DNA of 31,152 nucleotides from Deltaproteobacteria bacterium (GCA_009668925.1 SBEK01000013.1:1-31152); one strand, 5' to 3'; positions 1 through 7,451 are shown, counted from the stretch's first letter. Numbers and translations are program-made. Notes: generated by a model not told the origin, from the letters alone.

Positions 1-225
1 TTCTTCCTTCGGGAAAAATTCAGCCAAAATGAGGTAAGTTGAACTTCCGCTCGACCAGTATTTTAAAACTTCTTCTTCGAGCAGCACCTTCACGGCATCT
101 TGAACAGCGTGCCGGTCTTCATCGGGCAGCCATTTGGTGACGTCCCGAATGTAAAACATCTTCTTTTCACCCTTGGATTTTTCATGAAAGAGCGCCACGA
201 TCTTATTTTTCAAGTCCTCGCTCAT
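1..225 (-). CDS. dsrD: DsrD, dissimilatory sulfite reductase-associated winged-helix protein (3' end cut by window edge)
   Basis: Seventy-five codons read from ATG at 225 to the window edge without a stop, so the C-terminus is missing; the family is about 78 residues, so only a few are lost. The translation begins MSEDLKNKIVALF and contains the DsrD hallmark YWSSGS near residue 60. DsrD is a small winged-helix-like protein that binds DsrAB and is reported to stimulate sulfite reduction allosterically; its presence is typical of reductive-type dsr operons. The start lies 2 nt after the dsrB stop, with a GGGGGTGA ribosome-binding site just upstream, so translation is probably coupled to dsrB. 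It is the last visible gene of the yeiH-dsrA-dsrB-dsrD series. Identification is firm because of motif and position. Confidence 0.93.
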   Translation of the reverse strand, partial: MSEDLKNKIVALFHEKSKGEKKMFYIRDVTKWLPDEDRHAVQDAVKVLLEEEVLKYWSSGSSTYLILAEFFPKEE

Positions 226-227
226 AC

Positions 228-1289
228 TCACCCCCATTTGAACTGCGTCGATGTCCGGAATGTTTCCGTGGCCATGTCAAAATCATCGATATGTTTGTCC
301 GTAAACGGAATACCCGTCAGCGTGAAGAACCTCTCCCAGCCGACGCGTTCGATCCACTCGCCGACGCGTTCATGCTTGCGGGCGTGAGCGGCATAAACCT
401 CGATAATGTTCTTCACGGCATCGACAACCTCCGGCCAGCGCGGCGGATTATTGGGAAGAAAGGGAATGGCCAGCTTGGAAAATTTGGGAGCGCTTCTGGC
501 GTTGGAGACTTTTCCTCCGACCCAAATCGATATCCCGTCGTTTTCGGGATCGGCAATGGGCATGGCCGGACAAACCGTATAGCAGTTGCCGCAATACATG
601 CACTTTTCCGGATTGACCGTCACAGTCTTGTTTTTCATATCGCCCCGGATGGCACCGGTGGGGCAGGAAGCCACCGTGGACGGTATTTCGCAAACGTTCG
701 GGACCCGCGTGTTGTCGGGTATCGGAACAGTGCGATGGATCCCCAGGATGGCAATGTCGGAGCAGTGTACTGCCCCGCACATGTTCAGGCAGCAGGCCAG
801 GGCGATCCGGACGTGGTTGGGTAATGTCGCCGTCACAAAGTAATCGTAAATCTCGTCCATTAAGGCCTTGACCGGCCCGGAAGCATCCGTTGCCGGCGTG
901 TGGCAGTGCACCCAGCCCTGGGTATGCACGATATTCGATATGGCGTGGCCGGTGCCGCCGACAGGATAATTCCGCTCGGCCAATTCGGCAATCAGGGGCT
1001 CGACCTTATCCTTATCATCCAGAAGAAACTCGATATTGTGACGGCTGGTAAAGCGCAGGTAACCGTCGCAGTATTTGTCCGCCATATCGCAGATTTCCCG
1101 AATATGATCGGTTGAAATCAGCCGCGGAGAACCGGCGCGGACGGTGTAGAGCGCTTCTCCCGATTCCGCAATGTGCATGAGCACACCCGGTTTGAGAATT
1201 TCATGATAACGCCATTTCCCGTAATTTCTCTGAATAACGGGTGGAAGCATGGTCTTATAATCAGGGGGTCCGATATCTGTTTTAGCCAT
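228..1289 (-). CDS. dsrB: Dissimilatory sulfite reductase beta subunit
   Basis: 353 residues. With DsrA it forms the alpha2beta2 cytoplasmic enzyme that reduces sulfite using a coupled siroheme-[4Fe-4S] centre, with DsrC as co-substrate. Visible signatures: [14 protein letters not shown] (Cys129) and [14 protein letters not shown] (Cys166, Cys167, Cys171), which ligate the siroheme/[4Fe-4S] centre, followed by a ferredoxin domain with Cys200, Cys209 and the CMYCGNC...C run (Cys230, 233, 236, 240). The C-terminus STQFKWG matches the family ending. The N-terminus is roughly 20 residues shorter than the Desulfovibrio protein, which removes only the variable leader. ATG at 1289 lies 1 nt after the dsrA stop, with GGAGG 9-10 nt upstream, so dsrA and dsrB are translationally coupled. 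Sequence type is reductive rather than oxidative (rDsr), supported by the adjacent dsrD. Confidence 0.97.
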   Translation of the reverse strand: MAKTDIGPPDYKTMLPPVIQRNYGKWRYHEILKPGVLMHIAESGEALYTVRAGSPRLISTDHIREICDMADKYCDGYLRFTSRHNIEFLLDDKDKVEPLIAELAERNYPVGGTGHAISNIVHTQGWVHCHTPATDASGPVKALMDEIYDYFVTATLPNHVRIALACCLNMCGAVHCSDIAILGIHRTVPIPDNTRVPNVCEIPSTVASCPTGAIRGDMKNKTVTVNPEKCMYCGNCYTVCPAMPIADPENDGISIWVGGKVSNARSAPKFSKLAIPFLPNNPPRWPEVVDAVKNIIEVYAAHARKHERVGEWIERVGWERFFTLTGIPFTDKHIDDFDMATETFRTSTQFKWG

Positions 1290-1290
1290 C

Positions 1291-2478
1291 TTACTTCACC
1301 TCCTTTTTGATTTCTTCGGGCCAGAAAAACACGTAGGGATTGGTCCGCGGCGCCTTAACCATCTGCGGAACGGCAGGCAGACCCACGGCCCGCAGGAATA
1401 CTCTCATGCCCTGGCGCTTAATCAATTCACCAAGTCTCTCTCGCGACTTGGCGTTTTCATCCCACCAGTCCTGGATGCGCTCAATCAGGTCTTTGAGTTC
1501 TGTGTACGGCGGTTCCAGTTTCATGAACGGCACGATGACCCAGGAGAGAAGGGCTCCCTGCAAGATGGGCGCCTTGCCTCCAATCAGAATGGTCGCACCC
1601 TTTTCCTTGCCTGGACGCAGCGCTTTCGGCAGGAGATTAATGCAGTGCATGCAGCGGTTGCAATCCTCGTTGTAGATCTTCAGGTCTTTTCCGTTCCATT
1701 CCATGCACCGGGTCGGACAGAGATCGCAGACTTCCTTTTGGATGTCGATGGCTGGTGCATAGGCCAGGACTTCCTTCTGATCGATTTGAATGTCTCCCTT
1801 CCAGGTGCCGATGATGGATAAGTCGGAACGGGCAATGGAAGCTACGCAGTCGTTCGCGCAGGCGGCGATCTTAATTTTGAATTTGTAAGGAAACATGGGG
1901 CGATGGATCTTGTCCTGATAACTCATGGTGATGTTGTAGCAAATATCCAGGCTGTCGATGCAGGCCCATTCACATCGCCCCGGTCCGACGCAGGCGGAAG
2001 GCGTGCGCAAGGCGGAGCCGGAGCCGCCGAGATCAAACCCCGCCGCGGAAAGGTCGTCGAAACAAGACTGGAGGTGCTCGGTCCTTGTACCGAGCAAAAT
2101 CGCATCACCCGTCGAGCCGTGCATGTTGGTGAGGCCGCTCCCGTGCTTGTCCCAGACATCGCAGAGATTGCGCAGAGCATCTGTCTTGTAAAACCAGCCC
2201 GTGGGGTGATTGACCCTCAGGGTATGGAACGCCTGAACATTCGGGAAGAGGTCGGGCCGGTCCGAGTAGCGACCGATGACACCGGATCCGTAGCCCTTGA
2301 CGCCGACAATGCCTCCATGCTTCCAATGGCCGATCTTGTCTTTATAGGACAGTTCCAGCTGATGAAGGAGATCCTTGGCCATGGGATTTTTCTGGGCGGC
2401 CTCTTTCATGTCCTTCACAAAACTGGGCCACTTCCCATCTTCCAACTTGTCTAACAGGGGTGTTTCTGAATTCGCCAT
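1291..2478 (-). CDS. dsrA: Dissimilatory sulfite reductase alpha subunit
   Basis: 395 residues, the structural partner of DsrB. The siroheme-[4Fe-4S] ligand pattern is complete: Cys163-x5-Cys169 in CVGPGRC and Cys207-x3-Cys211 in CANDC. The inserted ferredoxin domain shows Cys251, Cys254, Cys258 and Cys273-x2-Cys276-x2-Cys279 (CNRCMHC), as in other DsrA proteins. It is compact compared with the Desulfovibrio subunit of about 437 residues. ATG at 2478 is supported by GGAGG about 7 nt upstream. A near-consensus promoter lies 80-110 nt upstream of the start codon, so dsrABD can be transcribed independently of the yeiH gene, which ends 276 bp upstream. No dsrC is present nearby. Assignment to the reductive branch is by similarity of motifs and presence of dsrD; a tree would be needed to place it within Desulfobacterota. 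Confidence 0.97.
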   Translation of the reverse strand: MANSETPLLDKLEDGKWPSFVKDMKEAAQKNPMAKDLLHQLELSYKDKIGHWKHGGIVGVKGYGSGVIGRYSDRPDLFPNVQAFHTLRVNHPTGWFYKTDALRNLCDVWDKHGSGLTNMHGSTGDAILLGTRTEHLQSCFDDLSAAGFDLGGSGSALRTPSACVGPGRCEWACIDSLDICYNITMSYQDKIHRPMFPYKFKIKIAACANDCVASIARSDLSIIGTWKGDIQIDQKEVLAYAPAIDIQKEVCDLCPTRCMEWNGKDLKIYNEDCNRCMHCINLLPKALRPGKEKGATILIGGKAPILQGALLSWVIVPFMKLEPPYTELKDLIERIQDWWDENAKSRERLGELIKRQGMRVFLRAVGLPAVPQMVKAPRTNPYVFFWPEEIKKEVK

Positions 2479-2542
2479 GATTTACCTCCGCTTCGAACCA
2501 TTCTCCAGGCTTGACGCCGAGCGAATGAGTTAAGTTATGAGC

Positions 2543-2565
2543 ATACCACTTTTACTGAATGGTAT
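2543..2565. promoter_or_regulatory. Short dyad overlapping the dsrA -10/start region
   Basis: ATACCA (2543-2548) and TGGTAT (2560-2565) form a 6-bp inverted repeat with an 11-nt spacer. The right arm overlaps the predicted -10 box of the dsrA promoter and the dyad covers the expected start site, so it could be a repressor site or a 5'-end hairpin. The arms are short enough to arise by chance. Confidence 0.35.
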
Positions 2566-2587
2566 TCGATTTATTAAACCATGTCAA
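2559..2587 (-). promoter_or_regulatory. Predicted sigma70 promoter of dsrABD
   Basis: On the minus strand a perfect -35 box TTGACA (2587-2582) is followed by a 17-nt spacer and TACCAT (2564-2559), a 4/6 match to the -10 consensus. The start site would be near 2552, giving a leader of about 75 nt before the dsrA ATG. Confidence 0.7.
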
Positions 2588-2659
2588 GAGATTTTCCGTC
2601 CTTAAAACTCTGCGGGTTATTGTGGGCGACAATTCTTGAACTATTTCCCGTCCGCACGC

Positions 2660-2700
2660 TTTACTCCGCGGAGTGTTTCCGTTTTACTCCGCGGAGTATT
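2660..2700. repeat. Tandem pair of perfect 12-bp palindromes upstream of dsrA
   Basis: ACTCCGCGGAGT occurs at 2663-2674 and again at 2686-2697, centres 23 bp apart (about two helical turns). Identity extends to an 18-bp unit, TTTACTCCGCGGAGT then G/A then TT, with one mismatch between copies. The pair lies between the yeiH stop and the dsrA promoter, centred about 117 and 140 bp upstream of the predicted dsrA start. The arrangement suggests paired binding sites for a dimeric regulator, perhaps an activator. One copy could also pair with the other as a 12-bp stem with an 11-nt loop, but no U-tract follows on either strand, which argues against an intrinsic terminator. Confidence 0.7.
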
Positions 2701-2754
2701 GAGAGTCTGCTAATGATTGTATTTGTTTGGTCTTTGTTGCCATTCGCTACCGTG

Positions 2755-4326
2755 TTAAATCTTTGACCAGTAATCCACAAACACAAAGCTGGATAAGAAG
2801 ATTCCCAGCGGGACATTGACAACAACCCCGATGGTAAAGGCCCAGAAAGGTCTCATGCCGAAGGTGAGCATTTCAGCAAAGCGGGTGGAAAGACCGATGC
2901 ACAGGAAGCAAAGCACGAAGGCCCAAGATCTGAGATTTTTGATCGGTCCGATGACATTCGGACTTAAGACACTGTCAAACCAATTCGATTTGGTTTTAAG
3001 CTGACTTAATGCCTTGGCCTGATCCGGGCTGGTCGTTTTGGCGGTCAGGGCTTTTAATTCGTCGCCGGACATCGGGCCTTTGAAGGTCAGAGTTTTTGCC
3101 GCAGTGTCGACGGTCATGCGGTCGGCGAACTCCGGCGGCACCTGGAATTGAGAGAAATCAGCCTTATATTCCTTGCCCTTGATCTTGTCCGCCCAGTTGG
3201 CCTTTCCGGCATAATTGGCCGGAACCATGGTTCCGACAATGCTGACAATTATTGACCCCGCCAAAAATCCAAGGACGAACTTGGGAAATCTCTCCCAGAT
3301 AATCCGGGGACCAACTGTCACCTTCCTGTCCTCGCCCTCGGCACATTTTTCCCAGAACGCGACGGAAACAATTGCCAGAATAAGGCACCAGATGCCGATC
3401 CAGATATCCCGGCCGATAACTTTCATCAGGGTAAAGGTCTGAATAGGCGTATCTCCGAAACGGGTGCCCAGTTCGGCCACTACGGCAAAGCCAGCGGCAT
3501 CGGCAAACTCGGAAGTGCCGACGATGGCGCCGGCCACACCGGGTGATACCGTATCCGGAACAAGCTGTTTGAGCGAAATGGTCAGGACGAAGATCATGAT
3601 GATTGCCCAGACCGTGACCACCGCAATGGTGATGGAAATATGTTCATTTTTGGCTTTGACGGCACCGCCGACGGCAATGGCCGCAGACACACCGCACACG
3701 GCACCGCCTGTCCCCAACACCGCTCCAAACTGGGGTTCCAGTTTAAAAATCCTGGTCGCAGCCAGGTAAATGACAAGCCAGGTGACCACGGAAACAATGG
3801 TCGCCTGAAGGAGGGCAATAGGGCCGGCCTTGACAATGATCGTGAAAGGCAGGGTCGCTCCCAAAAGAACAATACCGGTTTTGACGTAGTATTCCGTGCG
3901 CAGCGACGTCTTCAACCATTCGGGTATTTTCACGGCATTGGAAATGATGAGACCGACGATCAGGGCCAGCAGAGGTGCCTCTATATTCCAATCATTCATG
4001 AATTTCGTACCGGCCACGTAAAAGATGATCAGTGCGCCGACAAACAAAATGATGAAACCGGGAATAAAAAATTTCAATTTGTGGCCCATAAGCTTCATGG
4101 AGATGCAGAAGACCACTCCGAGGATTAAAAAGATGATGAGATAGCCGCCGATATTCTTCGCCAAGTCCGCCCCGACGGCGCTGAAATCCGTGATCTTACT
4201 CGGCAGAACGGCCCAGCCCTTAATCGAGGCGCCCATCCATAGCGCAGCAATAGCCAGGATCACAAGACCAAGACCAAGCCAGACCGACCACCAATCTTCC
4301 GTTTTCCAAAGCTTCTCAAACTTCAT
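2755..4326 (-). CDS. YeiH-family (UPF0324) putative sulfate/sulfite exporter, enlarged form
   Basis: 523 residues from the ATG at 4326, chosen because AAAGGAG lies 8 nt upstream; an upstream in-frame GTG at 4377 would add 17 residues without a good ribosome-binding site. The protein is polytopic, with about ten hydrophobic segments. Family-like segments include GTGGAVCGVSAAIAV (205-219), EFADAAGFAVVAELG (273-287) and KVIGRDIWIG (302-311). Typical YeiH proteins have about 350 residues. The extra length comes from an extended N-terminal region (about 1-110) and a hydrophilic stretch at about 371-455, before the last two or three membrane spans. The family is annotated as a putative sulfate exporter, but substrates are not settled. 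Position immediately upstream of dsrABD suggests movement of sulfite, sulfate or another sulfur species. That role is inference. Confidence 0.85.
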   Translation of the reverse strand: MKFEKLWKTEDWWSVWLGLGLVILAIAALWMGASIKGWAVLPSKITDFSAVGADLAKNIGGYLIIFLILGVVFCISMKLMGHKLKFFIPGFIILFVGALIIFYVAGTKFMNDWNIEAPLLALIVGLIISNAVKIPEWLKTSLRTEYYVKTGIVLLGATLPFTIIVKAGPIALLQATIVSVVTWLVIYLAATRIFKLEPQFGAVLGTGGAVCGVSAAIAVGGAVKAKNEHISITIAVVTVWAIIMIFVLTISLKQLVPDTVSPGVAGAIVGTSEFADAAGFAVVAELGTRFGDTPIQTFTLMKVIGRDIWIGIWCLILAIVSVAFWEKCAEGEDRKVTVGPRIIWERFPKFVLGFLAGSIIVSIVGTMVPANYAGKANWADKIKGKEYKADFSQFQVPPEFADRMTVDTAAKTLTFKGPMSGDELKALTAKTTSPDQAKALSQLKTKSNWFDSVLSPNVIGPIKNLRSWAFVLCFLCIGLSTRFAEMLTFGMRPFWAFTIGVVVNVPLGIFLSSFVFVDYWSKI

Positions 4327-4343
4327 TGCCGCTGCTCCTTTCC

Positions 4344-4359
4344 AGACAAAAAGATGTCT
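4344..4359 (-). other. Small hairpin next to the yeiH ribosome-binding site
   Basis: AGACA (4344-4348) and TGTCT (4355-4359) can pair around a 6-nt loop in the yeiH mRNA, 2 nt upstream of the AAAGGAG ribosome-binding site. Weak on its own, but it sits next to the larger palindrome at 4367-4380. Confidence 0.3.
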
Positions 4360-4366
4360 CAAAGAG

Positions 4367-4380
4367 GGGGTGTACACCCC
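4367..4380. promoter_or_regulatory. Perfect 14-bp palindrome in the yeiH leader
   Basis: GGGGTGTACACCCC is perfectly self-complementary and lies 41-54 nt upstream of the yeiH ATG, downstream of its predicted promoter. With no loop it is better explained as a protein-binding site than as an RNA hairpin. It does not resemble the dsrA-upstream palindrome. Confidence 0.5.
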
Positions 4381-4545
4381 GGGTTAAATGTTCTGACGCT
4401 GACGAGAAACGACAAACACGCTTGGAACGCAACCTTTGGGTAACGACAACTTGGAAGACCGCCGCAGGGGGATGAGCTGTAAAATGTGAGAGCCTCTCCT
4501 GGGAAAGACGCTATGATACAGCGCCGTTAATAGTGAAGTGTGATC

Positions 4546-4574
4546 ATTTTATAAGAGCACCTTTGAAAAAACAA
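4546..4574 (-). promoter_or_regulatory. Predicted sigma70 promoter of yeiH
   Basis: Minus strand TTGTTT (4574-4569), 17-nt spacer, TAAAAT (4551-4546; 5/6 match). The predicted start near 4539 gives an unusually long leader of about 210 nt. I found no closer promoter with both boxes. Confidence 0.5.
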
Positions 4575-4667
4575 GAAGATTATTAAAGCTGCAACATTGT
4601 CTTGCTGTCGCCATCCAAATGGATGAGTCCAGATGCCGGACAGTGCGTTGGAAGGATTTATTTTCGG

Positions 4668-4696
4668 TTGGCCAAGCGTTCAAAATCCGTTATAGT
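4668..4696 (+). promoter_or_regulatory. Predicted promoter of the BPL-N-like gene
   Basis: TTGGCC (4668-4673), 17-nt spacer and TATAGT (4691-4696). The start would be near 4703, 35 nt before the ATG at 4738. Together with the yeiH promoter it makes this 410-bp gap a divergent control region. Confidence 0.5.
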
Positions 4697-4737
4697 TTAT
4701 TTAGGTTAGTCGCCGAAAATACTAAAAAAGGGATTTT

Positions 4738-6018
4738 ATGCCCATTAGGTCCGCTGAACACAAAACTGTGCCAAAAATACCCTGCGCCCTTCTCTGGGAT
4801 GAAGCCTTCCTTTGGGGGCTGATGGCCTGGCGGGCGCTTCTGGAGACCGGACTGCCTTTCGACCTCATCCGCGCTGAAGACATTCGGGCGGGAAGATTAT
4901 CCCGCTACGCAATGCTTCTTGTTCCCGGAGGATGGGCCGCCGCCAAGCTTGATGCCCTGGGAGAGAAGGGACAGGCCGAGATTCGCAGCTTTGTGGCGAA
5001 GGGCGGAAGTTACCTAGGAATCTGCGGAGGTGCAGGGATGGCGACCGAGAGCGGCCTTGCCCTGCTCGGCGTTCACAGAGTGCCGACGAAGGACAGAGTT
5101 CCCAGTTTCAGCGGGCCGATCGGTTTGGTTATGGCCGATCATGCTATCTGGAAAGGCATCCGTACGCCCGTCTTTCATGTCTGGTGGCCGCTTCAATTTC
5201 AGATCGCCGCGAAAACACGGCTCCGGATTCTTGCCCGATATGCTGAAGCAAGTGATGATGCTTACAGTGCCGATGTTCGCGTCGGTGATGGACGAATGAC
5301 TGGCTGGCCGGAATTGGAAGAACGCTATGAAATACGCTTGGATCCCGACCGGTTGAAGGATGAACCGGCCGTCGTTGAGGGGCGGTATCAGAAAGGCAAG
5401 GTGCTCCTTTCGCTTGTGCACTTTGATACACCGGGAGATCAAAATGGCGCCCTGGTCCTTCGCAATCTGTGGGGCTACTTAATTCGTGATAATGACTTTC
5501 ATTTTCGTTCAGGCCCTGCGCCTGCAAGAACCCGTGTCAGCGCGGCCGATTACCGTCAGCTTAAAAAGATTTTAGATGACATAAATGGCGCTGTCGCGGG
5601 TTTGATTGCCGCAGGGAAGCAGAAACATCTCTGGCAGCGGCGGAATCCTCTGCTTTTGCAGTGGCGCCGCGGTGTGAGGGGAATGGAATGTTCAACGCTG
5701 GCGGCCATGATCGGTGAAATCACAAAGTGCCTTGCTCCTGATGGTCAGGCCCGACTGCCGGAATCAACCGATCCGTCTCATTTGCGGCAGGATTTGTCAT
5801 TGATCAGGGAATTAACCGTTCCTTTCACAGAAGATGCAAGAATGCTTCTGGCACTGGAAAATCAATTCGCGACAAAGCTGTCTTCACCGGCGGAGGAAAC
5901 CGTTGAAAAGATGAGCAGCCTGAAGTTGACCCTTTTCGGGTCTTCGAGAAGCTACGGAGGAAATTTCAAACGGCTCATCGACGCAGTCGACGACCTTCTT
6001 TTTAAATTGATTAAATGA
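4738..6018 (+). CDS. BPL-N-domain (class I glutamine-amidotransferase-like) protein with long C-terminal extension
   Basis: 426 residues. Residues about 15-250 look like the biotin-protein-ligase N-terminal (BPL-N) / DJ-1-PfpI-like fold: VPGGWAAAK near 62-70, then LGICGGAGMATESG (93-106) with Cys96 in the nucleophile-elbow position. No biotin ligase catalytic domain follows. The C-terminal 170 residues are mainly helical and charged (RQLKKILDDINGAVAGLIAAG, then ARMLLALENQF) and I do not recognise them. Bacterial proteins of this domain are poorly characterised; a hydrolase or amidotransferase role is possible, and biotin chemistry should not be assumed. ATG at 4738 is preceded by AAAAAAGGGATTTT, a modest ribosome-binding site. 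The gene is divergent from yeiH and appears monocistronic: the next gene has its own promoter 195 bp downstream. Confidence 0.75.
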   Translation: MPIRSAEHKTVPKIPCALLWDEAFLWGLMAWRALLETGLPFDLIRAEDIRAGRLSRYAMLLVPGGWAAAKLDALGEKGQAEIRSFVAKGGSYLGICGGAGMATESGLALLGVHRVPTKDRVPSFSGPIGLVMADHAIWKGIRTPVFHVWWPLQFQIAAKTRLRILARYAEASDDAYSADVRVGDGRMTGWPELEERYEIRLDPDRLKDEPAVVEGRYQKGKVLLSLVHFDTPGDQNGALVLRNLWGYLIRDNDFHFRSGPAPARTRVSAADYRQLKKILDDINGAVAGLIAAGKQKHLWQRRNPLLLQWRRGVRGMECSTLAAMIGEITKCLAPDGQARLPESTDPSHLRQDLSLIRELTVPFTEDARMLLALENQFATKLSSPAEETVEKMSSLKLTLFGSSRSYGGNFKRLIDAVDDLLFKLIK

Positions 6019-6151
6019 CCTGACCGGCAACGTATGAATAAAAAATCGCACAGGCAGCCGCCCGCCCGACGAAATCCCGCTGGAATAAAAATAGGACATT
6101 GACTATTTGCATCATTGTTGTTTGATTAGCGTCGTGCGTTAAGATTTTTTC

Positions 6152-6181
6152 TTGACGCTGGCAAAGTAATTTGCCTATCTT
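6152..6181 (+). promoter_or_regulatory. Predicted promoter of the ccdA-tlpA genes
   Basis: TTGACG (6152-6157), 18-nt spacer, TATCTT (6176-6181). The start would be near 6188, about 25 nt before the GTG start of the ccdA-like gene. Confidence 0.5.
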
Positions 6182-6212
6182 CAATTAAATTAATCAGGCA
6201 AGGAAAAAACAA

Positions 6213-6923
6213 GTGATTCAGGACCTCATCAATAATTTATCAATATATTTGAATAGCTCCGTTGTGCTGGCTTTTATCGCGGCCTACCTGGGGGGAGTGG
6301 TGATCAGTTTTACCCCCTGCACTTACCCTCTGATCCCCGTGACGGTCGGCATCATCGGTGCACAGGGCACAGCGTCGAAACTGCGCGGATTTCTGTTGTC
6401 CCTGTTTTATGTCTTGGGTCTGGCGGTAACCTATGCCGCCCTGGGAGCCGTAGCGGCTCTGTCGGGAAGAATTTTCGGCCAGTTGCAAACGACGTCGCTG
6501 ACCTACTTTATCATGGCGAACATTTGCCTGATCATGGGATTGTCCATGCTTGATGTATTCAGGATATCCATTCCGATTCCGCAAAAGCTTCTGCAATACT
6601 CGGGCGGGAAAAAGGGATTTGTTTCCAGTTTCATTCTGGGGGCGGTTTCCGGTTTCGTCATCGGTCCTTGCACGGCGCCCGCACTGGGAGTACTGCTCGG
6701 CTTTGTGGCTCTGAAAACCAACGTTTTGATGGGGATTGGCCTCTTGTTTATATTTGCTCTCGGCATGGGAACGCTGTTGATCCTGGTTGGCACATTTGCC
6801 GGATTCATATCCTCGCTTCCGCGTTCGGGGGCTTGGATGACGGCAGTCACAAGAGGGTTTGGCATCATTTTGATTGGCGCAGCCGAATATTTCCTATATA
6901 CTGCAGGCACTTTATCTTTTTAG
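6213..6923 (+). CDS. ccdA: CcdA/DsbD-type transmembrane thiol-disulfide transporter
   Basis: 236 residues with six predicted membrane helices. Two conserved motifs each carry one redox cysteine: TPCTYPL (Cys36, helix 1) and GPCTAPALG (Cys153, helix 4). This is the pattern of CcdA and the central domain of DsbD, which carry electrons from cytoplasmic thioredoxin to periplasmic thioredoxin-fold partners, for example for cytochrome c maturation. There are no attached periplasmic domains, so it is the short CcdA type. The start is GTG at 6213 with AAGGA about 8 nt upstream; an ATG would truncate helix 1. A TlpA-like gene follows 12 nt downstream, and the two probably form a redox pair. The CcdA label is by family; the actual client is unknown. 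Confidence 0.88.
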   Translation: MIQDLINNLSIYLNSSVVLAFIAAYLGGVVISFTPCTYPLIPVTVGIIGAQGTASKLRGFLLSLFYVLGLAVTYAALGAVAALSGRIFGQLQTTSLTYFIMANICLIMGLSMLDVFRISIPIPQKLLQYSGGKKGFVSSFILGAVSGFVIGPCTAPALGVLLGFVALKTNVLMGIGLLFIFALGMGTLLILVGTFAGFISSLPRSGAWMTAVTRGFGIILIGAAEYFLYTAGTLSF

Positions 6924-6935
6924 TTCAGAGGATTC

Positions 6936-7445
6936 ATGAGAAGAAAAATTGATCTATCTATAGCTTTGTTTTTGATGGTTTTTTTTATTCCAGCGTCGCT
7001 GGCCTGGGGCCAATATATACCCAATGCGCCGTTTAAACCGCAGAATTTGACGGCACCGGATTTCTCCCTAAAAGATATAAACGGCAAGGCATTTCGCCTG
7101 AGCGCCCAGCGGGGCAAGCCGGTGTTGATTTTTTTTGGAACCACCTGGTGTCCGGGGTGTCGGGCTGAAATTCCGGTCTACAAGAAGGTCTATGAAACTT
7201 ACGCACCGCGCGGCTTGAATGTGATCTATGTCAACATTATGGAATCGGCGAATAAAGTCTCGCGCTTTGCCAAGACCCATTCTTTACCTTACCGGACGCT
7301 TTTGGATGAGGACGGCGACGTGGCCAACGCCTATAATGTGGTCGGCGTGCCCATGATCCTTTTGGTGGACAGGAAAGGTTTCATCGTTAAAGTCGGCCAT
7401 AGTTCGTCGGAAATGCCGCTGGAGAGGATTTTAAATGAAAAGTAA
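6936..7445 (+). CDS. TlpA/ResA-like periplasmic thioredoxin-fold protein
   Basis: 169 residues. An N-terminal signal sequence (RRK, then a hydrophobic stretch to about residue 24) sends it to the periplasm. The AhpC-TSA/Redoxin-like thioredoxin fold starts near 38 (LTAPDFSLKDINGK). The active site is WCPGC with Cys72 and Cys75, and the conserved cis-proline is Pro139 in GVPMILL. Such proteins reduce disulfides, often of apocytochromes c, with electrons supplied by CcdA/DsbD proteins; the upstream ccdA-like gene only 12 nt away fits this exactly. AGAGGATTC precedes the ATG. CPGC differs from the ResA CEPC centre, so substrate is not predicted. A peroxiredoxin is unlikely because the CxxC and cis-proline arrangement is that of a thiol reductase. 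Confidence 0.88.
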   Translation: MRRKIDLSIALFLMVFFIPASLAWGQYIPNAPFKPQNLTAPDFSLKDINGKAFRLSAQRGKPVLIFFGTTWCPGCRAEIPVYKKVYETYAPRGLNVIYVNIMESANKVSRFAKTHSLPYRTLLDEDGDVANAYNVVGVPMILLVDRKGFIVKVGHSSSEMPLERILNEK

Positions 7446-7451
7446 CGGCCA

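Noticed and set aside
2660..2700. Reading the tandem palindromes as a yeiH terminator
   Set aside because: A 12-bp stem is possible between copies, but no U-tract follows on either strand, and the duplicate palindromic units fit protein sites better.
4327..4377. GTG at 4377 as the yeiH start
   Set aside because: It would translate the palindrome and has no good ribosome-binding site; the ATG at 4326 has AAAGGAG at 8 nt.
4619..4822. Plus-strand open frame overlapping the start of the BPL-N-like gene
   Set aside because: It runs across the predicted promoter and is in a different frame from the recognisable protein; no ribosome-binding site.
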